Assembly (NCBI RefSeq): GCF_000967265.1
Contig: NZ_KQ033885.1
Span: forward strand, 1,531,538 to 1,595,537
Source: Bifidobacterium mellis
Lineage (GTDB): Bacteria > Actinomycetota > Actinomycetes > Actinomycetales > Bifidobacteriaceae
Reading direction: 5' to 3'
DNA: 64,000 nt
Numbering within the stretch: position 1 is the first letter of the stretch; each line of letters begins with the position of its first letter. This document shows, in pieces, positions 62,730-64,000 of the stretch. Under the pieces are notes generated by a model. The model had not been told where the DNA came from. It was given only the letters and a program-made list of their open reading frames with translations, and ran no database searches. The position numbers and the translations under genes were made by a program.

Positions 62730-62890
62730 AGCCTATATCCATCGGCCCCAACCCCCGAGGTCAATTGCGCTTTGGTCTTACGTTCGCACCTCTTGACAGT
62801 GTGCAGACAGGGATCAACCCAAAACCACAACTGGCCAGTTACTGACACCCATCGCGCAGCACATTCTAGTAAATTCAGCAATCCTATGAT

Positions 62891-63607
62891 TCAAACCGCA
62901 GTGATGAGGCCTCCGAAGAGGACGATGGCGATGGCCGCCAGCTCGATGATGAAGAATAATGAGAGAGCCGACCAGCTGTGGGTCAGCGTGTTCCAGGGGG
63001 AATCCTTGCGTACGCATACCAGGATGGCGACGAAAACGACCGCAAAGACCGCTACGCCCAGCCCGGCCGCGATGATGCCCAGATTGGCCGCGTTGGCCAG
63101 GATGGCCTGATGCTGGTAGACGACGAACGTGCTGTACCAGAAGTTCATCTTGAGCAGGCAGAGGCCGGCAATCAGCTGTTCGGCGGCCAGGCCCAGCACA
63201 AACACCACCCGCCAGAACCAGGAGGACGACTCGATGATGGACATGCCGATGCCCATAAAGGTCAGCACGGTCACCGTCCAGGCGATCAGCGCTATGCCGC
63301 GCGGGTCCAGGACCGAGGCATAGTGGAGCACGCCCTGGGTGTGGTTGATGGCCAGCGAGCGGCCATATCCATAAGGAATGACAATGGCCAGGAGGACCGC
63401 CAGCGCGAAGACGACCCAGCGGACCGGGCGGGCACGGCGCTGCTCGATCTCAGCCAACGAGTATTCCGAATCCGGAATAGTCGCCTCAGGATGAGCCGAA
63501 ACCTTATTCACCGCAGTCGCCTCATCCGGGTGCAATGGTACGGCTGTGGAACCAGCTGAATCGCTTCTGCCGGGTTCCGCGCCATCCGCATCGTCGAATT
63601 GCTCCAT
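62891..63607 (-). CDS. Membrane protein of unknown function (239 aa)
   Basis: N-terminal ~60 residues are polar and acidic (cytoplasmic). Then five or six hydrophobic helices: WVVFALAVLLAIVIPYGYGRS, GIALIAWTVTVLTFMGIGMSI, FWRVVFVLGLAAEQLIAGLCLL, AANLGIIAAGLGVAVFAVVFVAI and LFFIIELAAIAIVLFGGLI. No family recognised. The ATG at 63607 follows GGAGGTG at good spacing. Convergent with the T7SS-type cassette and probably not part of it. Confidence 0.65.
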   Translation of the reverse strand: MEQFDDADGAEPGRSDSAGSTAVPLHPDEATAVNKVSAHPEATIPDSEYSLAEIEQRRARPVRWVVFALAVLLAIVIPYGYGRSLAINHTQGVLHYASVLDPRGIALIAWTVTVLTFMGIGMSIIESSSWFWRVVFVLGLAAEQLIAGLCLLKMNFWYSTFVVYQHQAILANAANLGIIAAGLGVAVFAVVFVAILVCVRKDSPWNTLTHSWSALSLFFIIELAAIAIVLFGGLITAV

Positions 63608-64000
63608 CGGCGACCACACCTCCAAGTCCGCTACTCGTGGACACATCGCCTACAAGCTTATACCGGTAGGCGCATCCGCACCCAGGAACACCCGGGCCGC
63701 GTCTTCTGCCCAACCAATCATGCGCATCTGAAAACCATGACAATCCGTGTTCAAACACCCCGCTAGTCATCTGCTAAGCGGCAATGGATGCCTTGAAGGC
63801 AGAAGCAACCTTCAATCAGGGCGCACCAATGCGATTGCTGGGGCTGAAGGAGAATCAAACACTCATGTTCGAACTATGAAGCGGTCATGGATTCTCCCCG
63901 ACGCTCCTATAGCGATCCCTTTACTGATTGCAACAACATATACGAGCCCCGGAATGAGTCAGGCGAACTGCCTAATGCCGAGCACATCGTAGAAACTCAC
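63608..64000. other. Terminal region without a supported gene
   Basis: About 390 nt upstream of the minus-strand membrane gene. It must contain that gene's promoter. Short open frames here lack RBS and protein-like composition; nothing else can be supported. Confidence 0.4.

Noticed and set aside
63747-63992. 81-residue plus-strand frame at the window end
   Set aside because: No RBS, no recognisable domain and an unprotein-like composition; it cannot be supported without the sequence beyond the window.

Overview
The window looks like chromosomal DNA of a high-GC Gram-positive actinobacterium, most likely a Bifidobacterium. The reasoning: an actinobacterial tRNA-Thr/tRNA-Met/rpmG block near murB, class Ib ribonucleotide reductase, C1-family aminopeptidase C, a Pnp with a long charged C-terminal tail, a DivIVA-like coiled-coil protein and an L10-leader rplJ-rplL operon. 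The genus is an inference from gene content and style, not from a marker alignment. No CRISPR array, rRNA or recognisable transposase was seen.

Layout. (1) 1-10000: ferredoxin, an APC amino acid permease, then a hexuronate catabolic cluster (uxaC, a LacI-type regulator, uxuB, uxuA, uxaB). It converts glucuronate/galacturonate towards 2-keto-3-deoxygluconate, but altronate dehydratase, KDG kinase, KDPG aldolase and a transporter are not in the window. (2) 10100-13720: murB, a Cys/Met-metabolism transsulfuration enzyme, then rpmG and tRNA-Met, tRNA-Thr and tRNA-Tyr. (3) 13800-19540: two ribonucleotide reductase modules. One is a normal class Ib nrdI-nrdE-nrdF set. The other is a translationally coupled nrdI2-nrdF2 whose NrdF2 has its three metal-binding glutamates replaced by Gln, Ser and Lys, the signature of metal-free class Ie (QSK) R2 proteins. 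Both modules have paired NrdR-box-like sites spaced exactly 32 bp centre to centre. (4) 19600-26100: a HisC-like aminotransferase, groES with a perfect CIRCE, a conserved membrane protein, a RimJ-like acetyltransferase, 5-formyl-THF cyclo-ligase, an FmdB zinc ribbon, a SAF-domain protein that has lost its stop codon, and mscL.

(5) 26100-31700: a coupled three-gene operon encoding an FHA protein, a 1240-residue degenerate SF1-helicase-like protein with a C-terminal nuclease-like domain, and a 77-residue protein. (6) 31900-41050: tandem GH30 glycosidases, rplJ-rplL with a leader attenuator, a GH78 alpha-L-rhamnosidase, and a decaying end with a truncated DUF624 gene and a DeoR/LacI-hybrid regulator broken by several lesions, one at a run of 12 G. 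(7) 41200-52700: MTA/SAH nucleosidase, tandem DAHP synthases, pepC, a CPBP membrane protease, a DivIVA-like protein, an odd pyroglutamyl peptidase, IspD, a laccase-domain protein and an aldo/keto reductase. (8) 52700-59000: DUF2207-LemA, pnp and rpsO. (9) 59300-62730: a less GC-rich cassette with DUF4176, WXG100-like and glycine-zipper effector genes, plus a multi-pass membrane protein. This looks like a type VII secretion effector/immunity module. (10) 62890-63607: a membrane protein of unknown function.

The two most notable systems are the dual class Ib/class Ie ribonucleotide reductase locus and the T7SS-type cassette. The uronate genes, GH30 pair and rhamnosidase suggest use of plant (pectin, arabinogalactan) glycans, as in gut bifidobacteria of plant- or pollen-feeding hosts; this is inference.
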